A stretch of DNA of 64,000 nt from Chryseobacterium defluvii (lineage in GTDB: Bacteria > Bacteroidota > Bacteroidia > Flavobacteriales > Weeksellaceae). The stretch spans positions 1,240,001 through 1,304,000 of the forward strand of contig NZ_JACHLE010000001.1 in the NCBI RefSeq assembly GCF_014204415.1, in the 5' to 3' direction. Positions within the stretch are counted from its first letter, which is position 1. Each line of letters starts with the position of its first letter. The translations under genes were made by a program, and so were the position numbers. Shown piece after piece: positions 9,284 through 18,097 of the stretch. The notes below the pieces were generated by a model. The model was given only the letters and a program-made list of their open reading frames with translations. It did not search any database and had not been told where the DNA came from.

Positions 9284-9871
9284 ATGAACAAACTGTTATC
9301 CATAGCATTGCTATCCCTGATCATAAATTGCGGAAATGCACAGGAATTAAAAAAAGCCCATGTGGATTTTGACTATCTGCAAGACTTAGTAACCCAGGTA
9401 AAACCCCACAGAGAAAAAAGGCTGATCGATCTTGATGAGTTCCTGAAAAGATCAAAACAAAAAAACACCGTGATCCTGGATACCAGGTCAAAAGAGATGT
9501 TTGATAAAAAACATGTAAAAGGAGCTGTTAATATTAATTTTTCAGATTTTACACAATCGGCATTAGATAATTTCTTTAGGAACTATGAAGGAAAGAATAC
9601 GCGAATCCTTATTTATTGCAATAATAATTTTGAGGATAGATCAGCTGCCGATCTTCAGGATCAATATTTCATCACCAAAGCCGTACAGCCACGATCTGCC
9701 AAAATAACAGAAAACAATTCCCGGACGCTGGCCTTAAATATCCCTACCTATATCAATTTATTCGGATATGGATATAAAAATGTATTTGAGCTTCATGAAC
9801 TGGTAGACGTTAACGATCCGAGAATTGAATTTGAAGGAACAGATTCAAAATCAAAATTAGCCGTAAGGTAA
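9284..9871 (+). CDS. Exported rhodanese-like domain protein
   Basis: Signal peptide of about 19 residues (ending NCGNAQE). A single rhodanese domain spans about residues 50-175: VILDTRSKEMFDKKHVKGAVNI is the CH2A-like strand, and the candidate active cysteine is in ILIYCNNNFEDRSAA near residue 112. Rhodaneses carry sulfur or act as thiol enzymes; the loop CNNNFED is longer and more acidic than the usual six-residue loop, so catalysis is not assured. It is followed 18 bp later by the MuiA-like gene, making a two-gene operon under paired-repeat copy 2. No cytoplasmic sulfur pathway gene is nearby; an envelope role is likely. Confidence 0.82.
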   Translation: MNKLLSIALLSLIINCGNAQELKKAHVDFDYLQDLVTQVKPHREKRLIDLDEFLKRSKQKNTVILDTRSKEMFDKKHVKGAVNINFSDFTQSALDNFFRNYEGKNTRILIYCNNNFEDRSAADLQDQYFITKAVQPRSAKITENNSRTLALNIPTYINLFGYGYKNVFELHELVDVNDPRIEFEGTDSKSKLAVR

Positions 9872-9889
9872 AAGTTAAATTCCGACATC

Positions 9890-11494
9890 ATGAAAATAAG
9901 ATTTTTAATAATAACGGCTTTCCTGTCTGTCCTTTTTAATGCACAGGAAATAAAAAAAGAAATTGAGGTAAAACAGGCAACTATTTTTTTACAGAGCGCA
10001 AAAGTTTTCGGCACCACCCATGTTAATCTTCAGAAAGGGCGAAATACGGTACGGATCGTCAATCTTCCCAACGATCTCGATGAGAATACCTATAAGATTA
10101 ATCTTGAAAAGACCACCACCCTGCTTTCGATCACGCCCCAAAGTAATTCACTGAAATCAGAGGAGCTATCCGAATCAGAAAAAAAGTTTGAAGTGGAAAA
10201 AAAGAAACTTCAGAGGCAGGTCGGCCTTCTAAACATCCAGATCAAAAACCTTACCGGAGAACAGGATATTATCAATGATAACCTCAAGGTATCCACCAAC
10301 GATAAATCCACTCCACAGGAACAGCTGATCAAACTTACTGATTTTTACAGGAAAAGAATGCTTGAGATAGACAATCAGGTATTTTTACTGAATGAACAGA
10401 AAAGCATACTGGATGAGGGTATTACCAAGATCGACAAACAATTTGCAGAAGAGCAGGCTCTGAAAAACAAAAATAAAAATAAGAAAGAGCTAGTGCTTGA
10501 GATTCTTGCAGAGCAGGAAATAAACCTGGATCTTGGAGTAAGCTATATCGTCGCCAATGCGGGCTGGGTTCCTTCTTATGACCTGAGGGCAGAGTCTGTA
10601 AAGAAACCTCTTGAAATAGTGTACAAAGGTAAGATCTACCAGAATACGGGCCAGGACTGGAACAATATTAAACTCTTTGTTTCCACATACAAGCCGTCTT
10701 TTAACCAGGACAGGCCTGTTTTATCCCCTCTTTATGTAGCGGAATATGCAGCTTATGATTACGAGAATGCAAAAGCAGGTTATGATAAAAAAGATGTTTC
10801 CGCACTGGCCAATGCTTATCAGATGCGTGAAGTTGCTACCAAACCTGCTCAGGTCCCGGTGGCAATCGTTTCGGACAACCAAATGAATATTTTATATGAA
10901 CTGAAGTTTGATCAGACCATCATAAGCCAGGAAAAAGAACAGTATGTGATCCTGGATAAAAAGAATATAGAAGCCACCTATAAACATCATACAGTCCCTA
11001 AGCTTAGCACCCAGGTTTTCCTGATGGCTTTTGTAAAAGACTGGCAAAACCTGAACCTGATCTCAGGAGAAGCGAACATTTATTTTGAAGATAATTATAT
11101 TGGGAAAACCAATATCACAAGTAATTATGTAAAAGATGAATTTCCAATTTCTCTTGGAGCAGATGAAAGAATTGTTGTAAAAAGAATAAAGCTTGAAGAC
11201 AAAACTTCCCAGAAAGCACTCAATTCCAGCAAGTGGGAAACAGAATCTTACCAGATCACAATCAGGAACAATACCAAAGAAAGTATTGACCTTGAGATCC
11301 TTGATCAACTTCCAATAAGCGAAAGCTCTAAAATTCTGGTAAAAGCACTGGAACTGGGAGACGGGAATTTCGATGAAAAAACCGGAAGCATTCTCTGGAA
11401 CAGAAAGATAGGCAGCGGAAGTTCAGAAAAGATCGGTTTCTCTTTTGAAGTAAAATATCCTAAAGAAATACAGGTACAGTATTACAGCAGGTAA
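9890..11494 (+). CDS. Mucoidy-inhibitor MuiA-like protein (DUF4140/DUF4139)
   Basis: Exported protein of 534 residues. The signal peptide ends at FNAQE (about 19). The N-terminal DUF4140 stretch (ATIFLQSAKVFGTTHVNLQKG) is followed by a long charged coiled coil (about 95-205), then DUF4139 (YIVANAGWVPSYDLRAES to the C-terminus, with VFVSTYKPS-like and WNRKIGSGSSEKIGFSFEVKYPKE segments). Family members are of unknown biochemical function; the name comes from mucoid phenotypes in other bacteria. It lies in an operon with the upstream rhodanese-like gene (18 bp gap) and is closed by the terminator at 11535. Confidence 0.88.
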   Translation: MKIRFLIITAFLSVLFNAQEIKKEIEVKQATIFLQSAKVFGTTHVNLQKGRNTVRIVNLPNDLDENTYKINLEKTTTLLSITPQSNSLKSEELSESEKKFEVEKKKLQRQVGLLNIQIKNLTGEQDIINDNLKVSTNDKSTPQEQLIKLTDFYRKRMLEIDNQVFLLNEQKSILDEGITKIDKQFAEEQALKNKNKNKKELVLEILAEQEINLDLGVSYIVANAGWVPSYDLRAESVKKPLEIVYKGKIYQNTGQDWNNIKLFVSTYKPSFNQDRPVLSPLYVAEYAAYDYENAKAGYDKKDVSALANAYQMREVATKPAQVPVAIVSDNQMNILYELKFDQTIISQEKEQYVILDKKNIEATYKHHTVPKLSTQVFLMAFVKDWQNLNLISGEANIYFEDNYIGKTNITSNYVKDEFPISLGADERIVVKRIKLEDKTSQKALNSSKWETESYQITIRNNTKESIDLEILDQLPISESSKILVKALELGDGNFDEKTGSILWNRKIGSGSSEKIGFSFEVKYPKEIQVQYYSR

Positions 11495-11534
11495 CCAGAT
11501 TATTGTCAACTCAAAAAATAAAACAATCCATTCT

Positions 11535-11564
11535 AAAGACAGCTCTTACCGGCTGTCTTTTCTT
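11535..11564 (+). terminator. Intrinsic terminator after the muiA-like gene
   Basis: AAAGACAGC (11535-11543) pairs with GCTGTCTTT (11552-11560), then TCTTTT. It separates the rhodanese/MuiA operon from the SIMPL/vWA operon, and resembles the terminator at 9162. Confidence 0.85.
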
Positions 11565-11574
11565 TTGAACATTC

Positions 11575-11603
11575 TACCAAGTCAAAAAGCGGTTTCACCA
11601 AGT
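11575..11603 (+). promoter_or_regulatory. Predicted LytTR regulator site, copy 3, with adjoining promoter
   Basis: TACCAAGT (11575-11582) and CACCAAGT (11596-11603) are 21 bp apart. TAATTTTA begins at 11631, 28 bp after the site, and the SIMPL gene ATG at 11663 is 60 bp after it. The sequence from terminator to ATG is clearly homologous to 9162-9284. Confidence 0.65.
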
Positions 11604-11662
11604 CTTCCGTTTTCGGGTTCTTAATCCGGGTAATTTTACTTTAGAATTTAAAACGAGAAATT

Positions 11663-12340
11663 ATGAGATTGAGACATTTTTTACTGATAGGATTCTTTAC
11701 CATAGGGAGTTTTATAAGTGCACAGGAAGTAAAGAAAAATGCAATTGAAGTAACGGGAATTGCAGAAATGGAAATAGAGCCGGATGAGATTATTTTTAGT
11801 ATCGGGATCAAAGGCGATAACAAGAATGATCTGGCCGATAATGAAAAGAAGCTGTTTGAGATCTTAAAAGGCAATAACGTAAAAAATGAGGACATCGATT
11901 TTAAATCCATGTATCAGAATATGTACTCGAAAGCCAAAACTTTCACAAAAAGCTTTCAGTTTAAGGTAAATACCCAAACAGACATCAACCAGCTATTTGA
12001 AAGCCTGAATCAAAAGTGGGTAACCAGCCTGCACATCACCGAAGTTAAAAACACCAGGATAGCAGACTTTAAAAAGACTGTAAAAATAAATGCCCTGAAG
12101 GCTGCCAAAGCCAAAGCAGACTATCTGCTGGAAAGCATCGGTAAAAAAACCGGGAATCCGATAGAAATTACAGAAATAGAAGATTATACAAGCGATATGA
12201 TAGTTCCGGCAGCTTACGCAAGACAAAAGGTAAGCAATATTCAATTGGAAGCCAGCAATGCCGGCATGGACTATTCTTTTGACAATATTGAAAACATCAG
12301 GCTGAAATACAGCATCAAAACCAGATACGAAATCCTTTAA
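11663..12340 (+). CDS. SIMPL domain (DUF541) exported protein
   Basis: The 225-residue protein has a signal peptide ending SAQEV and one SIMPL/DUF541 domain covering the rest: NAIEVTGIAEMEIEPDEIIFSIGI opens it and ARQKVSNIQLEASNAGMDYSFDNIENIRLKYSIKTRYEI closes it. In other bacteria (for example BP26 or YggE) such proteins form envelope or periplasmic assemblies linked to oxidative stress. It starts the last operon of the presumed LytTR regulon and is followed 11 bp later by the vWA gene. Confidence 0.88.
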   Translation: MRLRHFLLIGFFTIGSFISAQEVKKNAIEVTGIAEMEIEPDEIIFSIGIKGDNKNDLADNEKKLFEILKGNNVKNEDIDFKSMYQNMYSKAKTFTKSFQFKVNTQTDINQLFESLNQKWVTSLHITEVKNTRIADFKKTVKINALKAAKAKADYLLESIGKKTGNPIEITEIEDYTSDMIVPAAYARQKVSNIQLEASNAGMDYSFDNIENIRLKYSIKTRYEIL

Positions 12341-12351
12341 ATAATAACATC

Positions 12352-13551
12352 ATGACCACTTTAAAAACCATAACTATAGCAATAGGCACAGCCTTTCTAA
12401 GTTCAAACAACCTTTCGGATACTCATTGCGCAGGAAGAAACAAATCTGCCGTAAGTGAAAACGCATTGATGCAAAGTGCTTCCATAGCACCTGTAACCCC
12501 TGTAAGCAAAGAAAACAAAATCCAGGTGGCCCTTTTACTGGATACCTCCAACAGTATGGACGGGCTGATCGATCAGGCAAAATCAAGACTCTGGAATATA
12601 GTAAATACCCTTACGACTTTAAAGTATAACGGACAGGCTCCCCAGATAGAGATCGCATTGTATGAATACGGAAATGACGGAATACGTGATGAAAACTATA
12701 TACGTCAGGTGACTCCGCTTACCCAGAATCTGGATCTGATATCAGAAAAGCTCTTCGCCCTAAGAACCAATGGCGGAAGTGAATACTGTGGTGCCGTGAT
12801 CCGTGATGCCGCCACTAATCTGAACTGGGACAACAGTGAAGCCAGCATGAAACTGATCTACATCGCCGGGAACGAACCTTTCGATCAGGGGAAAGTCAAT
12901 TATAAGGAAGTGGTATCATCTGCAAAGGCCAAAAGGATCTATACCAACACTATTTTCTGCGGAGACAGGAATGAAGGTATCCAGACATTCTGGCAAAACG
13001 GCGCTGTCATAGGGGACGGAAAATATTTTAATATTGACAGTAACAAAAAGGTGATCTATATAGAAACTCCTTATGACATCCGTATCTCCGAGTGCAATGC
13101 GAAACTGAACGATACTTACCTGTACTACGGAAACAGAGGTTCTGAATATAAAAGCATGCAGCTGGTACAGGACAAAAACGCAGAAGTACAGTCTGCATCC
13201 AATGCCGTGGAAAGAACCGTAGCCAAATCCAAAAAGAACGCTTATAAGAATGATCACTGGGATCTCGTAGACAGAGCTGAAAAAGATGCAGACTTCATCA
13301 CCAAGGTTAAGGAAGAGGAATTACCTGCCGAATTGAAAGGTAAAAGTAAGGAAGAAGTAAAAAAAGCAGTTGCAGCAAAGGCATCAGAAAGAGGGAAAGT
13401 TCAGAAGGAGATTGAAGAACTGTCTAAAAAACGCCAGGATTATATTGATGTGGAAATGAAAAAACGAGGCAGTGCAGATGCCGATGACCTTGGAAAAGCC
13501 ATTGAAAAATCCATTTTAGACATCGCGAAGAAAAACGGATATAGTTTGTAG
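12352..13551 (+). CDS. von Willebrand factor A (vWA) domain protein
   Basis: The 399-residue protein has a vWA fold from about residue 58 (KIQVALLLDTSNSMDGLIDQ); the MIDAS motif DTSNS is at residues 64-68, with the threonine/aspartate partners probably in RTNGGSEYCG and YIAGNEPFDQG. After about residue 270 it turns into a charged coiled coil (KEEVKKAVAAKASERGKVQKEIEELSKKRQ). The N-terminus (MTTLKTITIAIGTAFLSSNNLSDTHCAG) is a weak signal sequence. Substrate or partner is unknown. It lies 11 bp after the SIMPL gene, so the two are co-transcribed; the GC-rich hairpin at 13571 ends the unit. Confidence 0.85.
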   Translation: MTTLKTITIAIGTAFLSSNNLSDTHCAGRNKSAVSENALMQSASIAPVTPVSKENKIQVALLLDTSNSMDGLIDQAKSRLWNIVNTLTTLKYNGQAPQIEIALYEYGNDGIRDENYIRQVTPLTQNLDLISEKLFALRTNGGSEYCGAVIRDAATNLNWDNSEASMKLIYIAGNEPFDQGKVNYKEVVSSAKAKRIYTNTIFCGDRNEGIQTFWQNGAVIGDGKYFNIDSNKKVIYIETPYDIRISECNAKLNDTYLYYGNRGSEYKSMQLVQDKNAEVQSASNAVERTVAKSKKNAYKNDHWDLVDRAEKDADFITKVKEEELPAELKGKSKEEVKKAVAAKASERGKVQKEIEELSKKRQDYIDVEMKKRGSADADDLGKAIEKSILDIAKKNGYSL

Positions 13552-13570
13552 TTACAATGGTGTTAGGAAA

Positions 13571-13592
13571 GGCCGGCTCAAATGAGCCGGCC
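13571..13592. terminator. Perfect GC-rich hairpin between convergent genes
   Basis: GGCCGGCTCA (13571-13580) is exactly complementary to TGAGCCGGCC (13583-13592) with a 2-base loop. It stands between the ends of the vWA gene and the minus-strand gene at 13623, so it may terminate both, though the T-tract is poor. Confidence 0.6.
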
Positions 13593-13622
13593 CTTCCATA
13601 AAAACACAAAAAACAAGAAATA

Positions 13623-14306
13623 TCATCTTATCTGATGAATAGTGAATAATGATGAAGATCCTGATAAAAGATCCAGTGACGGTATAGATGCTTTAGCTCC
13701 AAAGAAAACCTGATCTCCGGATTTCAGTGCCACTATAACCTGTGTTCTTCTTGTGGCAGGAGACACGGGGATTCCGAGAAGGCTGAGATTCGTATAGCTT
13801 TCTTCCGCTACCAGTTCCGGTTCTTCCATACCTTTCTGCACAAAAATTCCTATTCCCAGTTCCCCGGCAGAAATAGCTGATGAAACCTTATATTGCACAT
13901 ATACCTCATAAATACCATCCAAAGGAGCTACAAATACATTGTTTGTAATATCGAAATCATTATTGTCATCTATAAGCTCCTTATCAAATAATATTTTCCC
14001 CCAATTGGCAGAAGTGGTAATTGCCACCAGAATCAAATTGCTGTTCCCCGTACCCGATACAAATGATCTGTTGCCTGGTGGAATGAGCTGCGTCTTTGAA
14101 ATAGTCTGAACATATCCCTGTGTATTCTGTACCAGAATAGAATCTGCACAAGAGGATACAAGGCATTTTTCAGTGGTGCGAATACGGAAATTTCCGTTAA
14201 CATCCAAGGTAGCCTGCGGATCATTGGTATTGATTCCCACCTGTGACCAGCATTGCACTCCTACCCACAAGAGCAGCAATACTGTAGTTAAATTTTTCTT
14301 TTTCAT
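13623..14306 (-). CDS. Exported hypothetical protein with VGINTNDP head motif
   Basis: I chose the ATG at 14306 because it starts a clean signal peptide (MKKKNLTTVLLLLWVGVQCWSQ); the frame stays open 22 codons upstream without signal character. After the cleavage site comes QVGINTNDPQATLDVNGNFRIR, the tail-fibre-like motif shared with the large gene at 43926. The C-terminal half (about 90-225: FVSGTGNSNLILVAITTSANWGK... VYVQYKVS) resembles a C1q/TNF-like beta-sandwich, by pattern only. Probably a surface or matrix protein. Single gene, divergent from the Crp-like regulator at 14525. Confidence 0.75.
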   Translation of the reverse strand: MKKKNLTTVLLLLWVGVQCWSQVGINTNDPQATLDVNGNFRIRTTEKCLVSSCADSILVQNTQGYVQTISKTQLIPPGNRSFVSGTGNSNLILVAITTSANWGKILFDKELIDDNNDFDITNNVFVAPLDGIYEVYVQYKVSSAISAGELGIGIFVQKGMEEPELVAEESYTNLSLLGIPVSPATRRTQVIVALKSGDQVFFGAKASIPSLDLLSGSSSLFTIHQIR

Positions 14307-14524
14307 GATTTGGTTAATTTTAAATTCATTAACAAATTTAAACCCTTCGCATAAATAAATTATCACAATCATTATAAATACAGCAATTTATTAGCAAAAG
14401 TTAAGTAATTCATTAACATTTGTTAATTTAAAAACAACAAAACCTCACGCTTCATTGCTTTTTATTCATCCATAATTGCCTGATTTGAAATAATATTTTT
14501 AAATTAGTTCGTAAAAAACACACC

Positions 14525-15112
14525 ATGAGATCTAATGAATTCACTCAAAACTACTTTGAACAGAATAGTTTTCTACATGACAGTGATAAGGAAAAATTAT
14601 TGGAATTGGTACAGATGGTCACCTTTCCTGAGAATAAAATAATCTTACACCGCGGAGAGCAGATCAGCCAGGTTGGCGTTGTATTAAAAGGACTGATAAG
14701 AGTATATGATAAAAACAATAAAACCGTATGGTTCGTTCCTGAGAACAGTGTATATGGCTGCATGGAGATTTTAGCACTTAAGCGGCCTTCATCGCTCACT
14801 TATGAAGCATTGGAGGAAACCACCATGTTTCTGCTTAATTATGATGAGCTGGAAGAAACCATAAAAGATTATCCCAATATAGCAACCCTGCTTTTAATGT
14901 ATTGGAAAAAAACTGCGATGGATATTTACAGTAATTTTTATTCTTTCCTTCATATGACACCTGAAGAAAGGTACCTTCAATTGCTTAGCCAAAACTCCAG
15001 ACTGATCCTGAGGGTAAAATCGAAAGACCTCGCCACCTATCTGGGCATGCATCCGGTTTCGCTGAGCAGATTAAAAAAACGATATTTTAATTCCGGCAAT
15101 GATAAACCCTGA
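14525..15112 (+). CDS. Crp/Fnr-family transcriptional regulator
   Basis: The N-terminal cyclic-nucleotide-binding-like beta barrel (about residues 20-115: FPENKIILHRGEQISQVGVVLKGLIRVY) is followed by a dimer helix (MTPEERYLQLLSQ) and a C-terminal HTH (VKSKDLATYLGMHPVSLSRLKKRY). The arginine-containing phosphate-binding cassette for cAMP is not evident, as is common in these Bacteroidota paralogues. 195 residues is the usual size. Its divergent neighbour is the secreted protein at 13623, and the FAD oxidoreductase gene converges on it with a 1-bp gap, so target genes cannot be told from context. Confidence 0.9.
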   Translation: MRSNEFTQNYFEQNSFLHDSDKEKLLELVQMVTFPENKIILHRGEQISQVGVVLKGLIRVYDKNNKTVWFVPENSVYGCMEILALKRPSSLTYEALEETTMFLLNYDELEETIKDYPNIATLLLMYWKKTAMDIYSNFYSFLHMTPEERYLQLLSQNSRLILRVKSKDLATYLGMHPVSLSRLKKRYFNSGNDKP

Positions 15113-15113
15113 T

Positions 15114-16319
15114 TTATCTTCCGAATTTAAAATACTCTGATAAGGGATGCTTTTTATTTTTCATATAGAGAGAAACCATCTGCATACCCGTAACTGAAAA
15201 GGTAATTCCATTTCCGCCAAATCCAAGAACAAAATAAGAGTTTCTGAACCGTTCATGCGTTCCGATATAAGGAAGCCCGTCTTTAGTCTCCCCGAAAGTC
15301 CCGGCCCAGACAAAATCTGTATAAAAATGACAGTCGGGTTTTATTTTCCGTAAAGCCTTCAGAATTACTTTTTCCTTTTTATCAAGAAGAGCATCACGCT
15401 TTTCCGCATTATGAAAATCTTCATCCGCACCCCCGATCAGCATTCTGCCGTCATCAGTGGTCCGCATATAAAGGTAAGGTTCGTCCGTATTCCAGACCAA
15501 AATATCGGCAATATCTTTGAATCCGGCCTCATCTATTTCGGAAACCAGGGCATAAGTGCTCTTTAAATCGACAAAATTGTCTTTAATAAGATTTTTACTT
15601 TCAAACCCTATGCAGTAGATGACTTTCTTAGCCTTGATCTGAGGCCCGTTTGCCGTAAAAACTATATTATGTCCTTTACAATACTTAACGGATCTCATTT
15701 CCGTTTTGTCAAAAATCCTTAATCCTCTTTTTACATTGAATTTAAATAATTCATGGGCAAATTTAAAAGCATCGATACTAGCTCCCTGCTCTGATAAAAT
15801 CCCCCCATAAGTATTCTCAAAGCCAAATCTTTCCGAGACATCCCCACTTTCCAGCCATTTGACTTCAAAACCCGCATTTTTCCTGGCCTCAAACTCATTT
15901 TTCAGCCACGCAACATCTTTCTTTTTCGCCACGAAATACAATGATTTTTTTCTTTTAAAACCCGCATCAGATCTTATCTTTTTTGTAAGCTTTTCAATAC
16001 GGTCAATGGAATCCGAGCACGCCTTATAGCTTCCTACCGCACCTCTCTCCCCTATTTTTCCGATCAGGTCAAAAAGCGGAACATCTATTTCATACTGCAG
16101 CATTGAAGTAGTGGCCGAGGTGCTGCCATTGCAGATCTCCCTCCGGTCAATAAGTATTGTTTTATAACCGTCTTCCATCATTTGATGGGCCATAAGGCTT
16201 CCCGTAATTCCACCGCCTATGATGAGGACATCGCATTCTTCATCCGACTTTAATGAAGGATACGAAGCCATCAGCCCATTCTTCAGTAACCAGAAAGGTT
16301 CATTGGATTTCAGATCCAT
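15114..16319 (-). CDS. FAD-dependent oxidoreductase (DAO family)
   Basis: D-amino-acid-oxidase-like flavoenzyme. The dinucleotide-binding motif is near residue 31 (CDVLIIGGGITGSLMAHQM), followed by ILIDRREICNGSTSATTSMLQYE, and the C-terminal FAD clamp is FVLGFGGNGITFSVTGMQM. The 401 residues form one complete DAO fold; there is no Rieske domain, unlike the related longer proteins. Cytoplasmic, with no signal peptide. The electron acceptor and substrate are unknown. It stands alone, divergent from the SpoIIAA-like gene at 16435. Confidence 0.88.
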   Translation of the reverse strand: MDLKSNEPFWLLKNGLMASYPSLKSDEECDVLIIGGGITGSLMAHQMMEDGYKTILIDRREICNGSTSATTSMLQYEIDVPLFDLIGKIGERGAVGSYKACSDSIDRIEKLTKKIRSDAGFKRKKSLYFVAKKKDVAWLKNEFEARKNAGFEVKWLESGDVSERFGFENTYGGILSEQGASIDAFKFAHELFKFNVKRGLRIFDKTEMRSVKYCKGHNIVFTANGPQIKAKKVIYCIGFESKNLIKDNFVDLKSTYALVSEIDEAGFKDIADILVWNTDEPYLYMRTTDDGRMLIGGADEDFHNAEKRDALLDKKEKVILKALRKIKPDCHFYTDFVWAGTFGETKDGLPYIGTHERFRNSYFVLGFGGNGITFSVTGMQMVSLYMKNKKHPLSEYFKFGR

Positions 16320-16434
16320 ATTAATATTTTACACTAAAATAGCCAATATTTATGACTTTTTTAACGATCCTTATTATATACGTGGTGCAATTCTTGATGC
16401 CATTATATAATCCAACCACTTTAAATACCAGATT

Positions 16435-16815
16435 ATGATCACGATTATTCCAGAATCACCGGATAACGTTGCCGCTTTCAATGCAACAGGTGAAGTAACT
16501 AAAGAAGATTTTGAGAATGTTGTTTTTCCCCATGTAAAAGCTAAAGTAGATGAATTTGAAGAACTTAATTATTTACTTTATCTGGATACCGATCCTGGTA
16601 ATTTTACGATGGGAGCCTGGCTTCAGGATGCATTTTTGGGATTGAAGAATTTAACCCGATGGAACCGCACAGCCATTGTCACGGATAACGAAGGGGTACA
16701 GAATTTCACGGATATTTTCAGTGTTTTAATGCCCGGAGAGTTTAAATCCTTTCCAAAGGAAAACTTATACAATGCCCTTTATTGGTGTAAAAACGGCAAT
16801 GAAGTGGAAGCCTGA
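16435..16815 (+). CDS. SpoIIAA-like (STAS-related) protein
   Basis: Small cytoplasmic protein of 126 residues matching the SpoIIAA-like family (PF11964): PDNVAAFNATGEVTKEDFENVVFPHVKAK, YLLYLDTDPGNFTMGAWLQDAFLGLK, and TAIVTDNEGVQNFTDIFSVLMPGEFKSF. Members have a STAS-like alpha/beta fold, and no enzymatic role is established. Single gene closed by the strong hairpin at 16831. Confidence 0.85.
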   Translation: MITIIPESPDNVAAFNATGEVTKEDFENVVFPHVKAKVDEFEELNYLLYLDTDPGNFTMGAWLQDAFLGLKNLTRWNRTAIVTDNEGVQNFTDIFSVLMPGEFKSFPKENLYNALYWCKNGNEVEA

Positions 16816-16830
16816 TATTAAAATTATTGA

Positions 16831-16870
16831 TAATAATAAAGAGAAGCAATTTGGCTTCTCTTTATTATTA
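16831..16870 (+). terminator. Strong intrinsic terminator after the SpoIIAA-like gene
   Basis: A 17-bp perfectly complementary stem (16831-16847 with 16854-16870) with 6-base loop AATTTG. The outer stem is AT-rich (TTTATTATTA on the 3' side), so the T-tract is inside the stem and could work in both directions. Confidence 0.85.
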
Positions 16871-17177
16871 TAGGTCATACGAAACACCTTCTGTGAAAAC
16901 TTCTTTGTCTTCATCTGTCCTGGATCTGTACAAATACTTATACTACCTACTTATCATTTAGGCATTTAAAGCTTTTTGGCAGTTTATTTTTATAGGTTTT
17001 GACAGCTCAGTTCCCTTGGTTTTTTAGAAAAATATAAACCGAACCGGAAGTTTTCAGGTTTAATATATAAAATTCCGAGGAAATATTAGTTTTTACTTCT
17101 CCGATCACGATACAAACTTGCTCTGTATTAACCTTTTAAATTAACTTATTCGTTATAAACAATCAAAACAAATTCCA
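16871..17177. other. Intergenic region upstream of AraC-type regulator
   Basis: About 300 bp without a plausible gene. No -7 box with good spacing was found, and no palindrome. It presumably carries the promoter of the AraC-type gene at 17178. Confidence 0.4.
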
Positions 17178-18032
17178 ATGAAAATCCGGAAAGAGACCGT
17201 TGAGTTTGAAAAAGGAAAATCTTTCAAATTGTATTCTCCGTCTTCAAAAAATTGTTTTTTCTGGCATTATCATCCCGAAACAGAGCTTGTATATGTAGAA
17301 GCCGTCAGCGGAATCCGCCATGTCGGAAAAGATATTTCCCACTTTACCGAAAGTGATCTGCTCCTGATCGGGTCCAATATTCCCCATCTCAATTTTGATT
17401 ACGGAATTCAGACAGAATGCCTGCAAATAGTTTTGCAGATGAGAGAAAACTTTCTTCAGGATCTTATCTTTCCTGTTCCGGAATTTGAAAACATAAAATT
17501 TCTTCTGGAACGCTCTCATCTCGGGCTGTCATTCTACGGAGAAACCAAAAAGATGGTGATCGAAAAACTTTACCTCCTCAAGAATATGTCCCCATTTAAT
17601 GCTTTGATAAAGCTGATAGAAATTTTACAAATTCTGGCTGTTTCTGATGAAGTAAAAGAACTCAACAATGAGCATATCGGAATAAGCTGGTTCCTGAATG
17701 ATAAGATCAGAATGGGAACGATCTACGATTACATCCATGAAAATTATGACCGGAAACCCAATGTGAATGAGATTGCCGGTATTATAGGCCTGAGTACTCC
17801 TGCTTTCTGCCGGTATTTTAAGAAACAGACCAATATAACCTTTACAGATTTTGTTAATCATTACAGGATCAGTCAGGCCAGGATATTCTTATTGAAAGAT
17901 TACCCCGTCACAGAAGTTTGTTTTCAGGTTGGTTTCGAAAGTCTTTCCTATTTTAATAAACTGTTTAAGCAGCATACCGGGGAAACACCGTCTGAATTTA
18001 AGAAGAAACACCTGAAAAAGGCTGAAAGGTGA
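17178..18032 (+). CDS. AraC-family regulator with N-terminal cupin domain
   Basis: The N-terminal cupin has the HYHPETELVYV strand (about residues 30-42) and DLLLIGSNIPHLNF. The C-terminal AraC DNA-binding domain (about 175-280) has two HTHs: NVNEIAGIIGLSTPAFCRYFKKQTNITFTDFV and PVTEVCFQVGFESLSYFNKLFKQHTGETPSEFKK. 284 residues is the usual length for sugar- or stress-responsive cupin-AraC regulators. It stands alone; the ligand is unknown. The 31-bp inverted repeat at 18029 begins over its stop codon. Confidence 0.93.
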   Translation: MKIRKETVEFEKGKSFKLYSPSSKNCFFWHYHPETELVYVEAVSGIRHVGKDISHFTESDLLLIGSNIPHLNFDYGIQTECLQIVLQMRENFLQDLIFPVPEFENIKFLLERSHLGLSFYGETKKMVIEKLYLLKNMSPFNALIKLIEILQILAVSDEVKELNNEHIGISWFLNDKIRMGTIYDYIHENYDRKPNVNEIAGIIGLSTPAFCRYFKKQTNITFTDFVNHYRISQARIFLLKDYPVTEVCFQVGFESLSYFNKLFKQHTGETPSEFKKKHLKKAER

Positions 18033-18076
18033 TTGGTGAAATGGTAGAAAGGTAAAATCGTTTTAAAACCTATCTG
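18029..18076. repeat. Inverted repeat, left arm (flanks the lipA segment)
   Basis: 18029-18059 is identical, as reverse complement, to 20033-20063 (31 bp). A second block (18059-18076, with TTTTAAAACCTA) matches the reverse complement of about 19993-20010, with a 22-bp insertion in the right copy. The vocabulary matches the low-complexity family at 3838. Confidence 0.8.
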
Positions 18077-18097
18077 TTTCTATTATAGAAGTCATCT

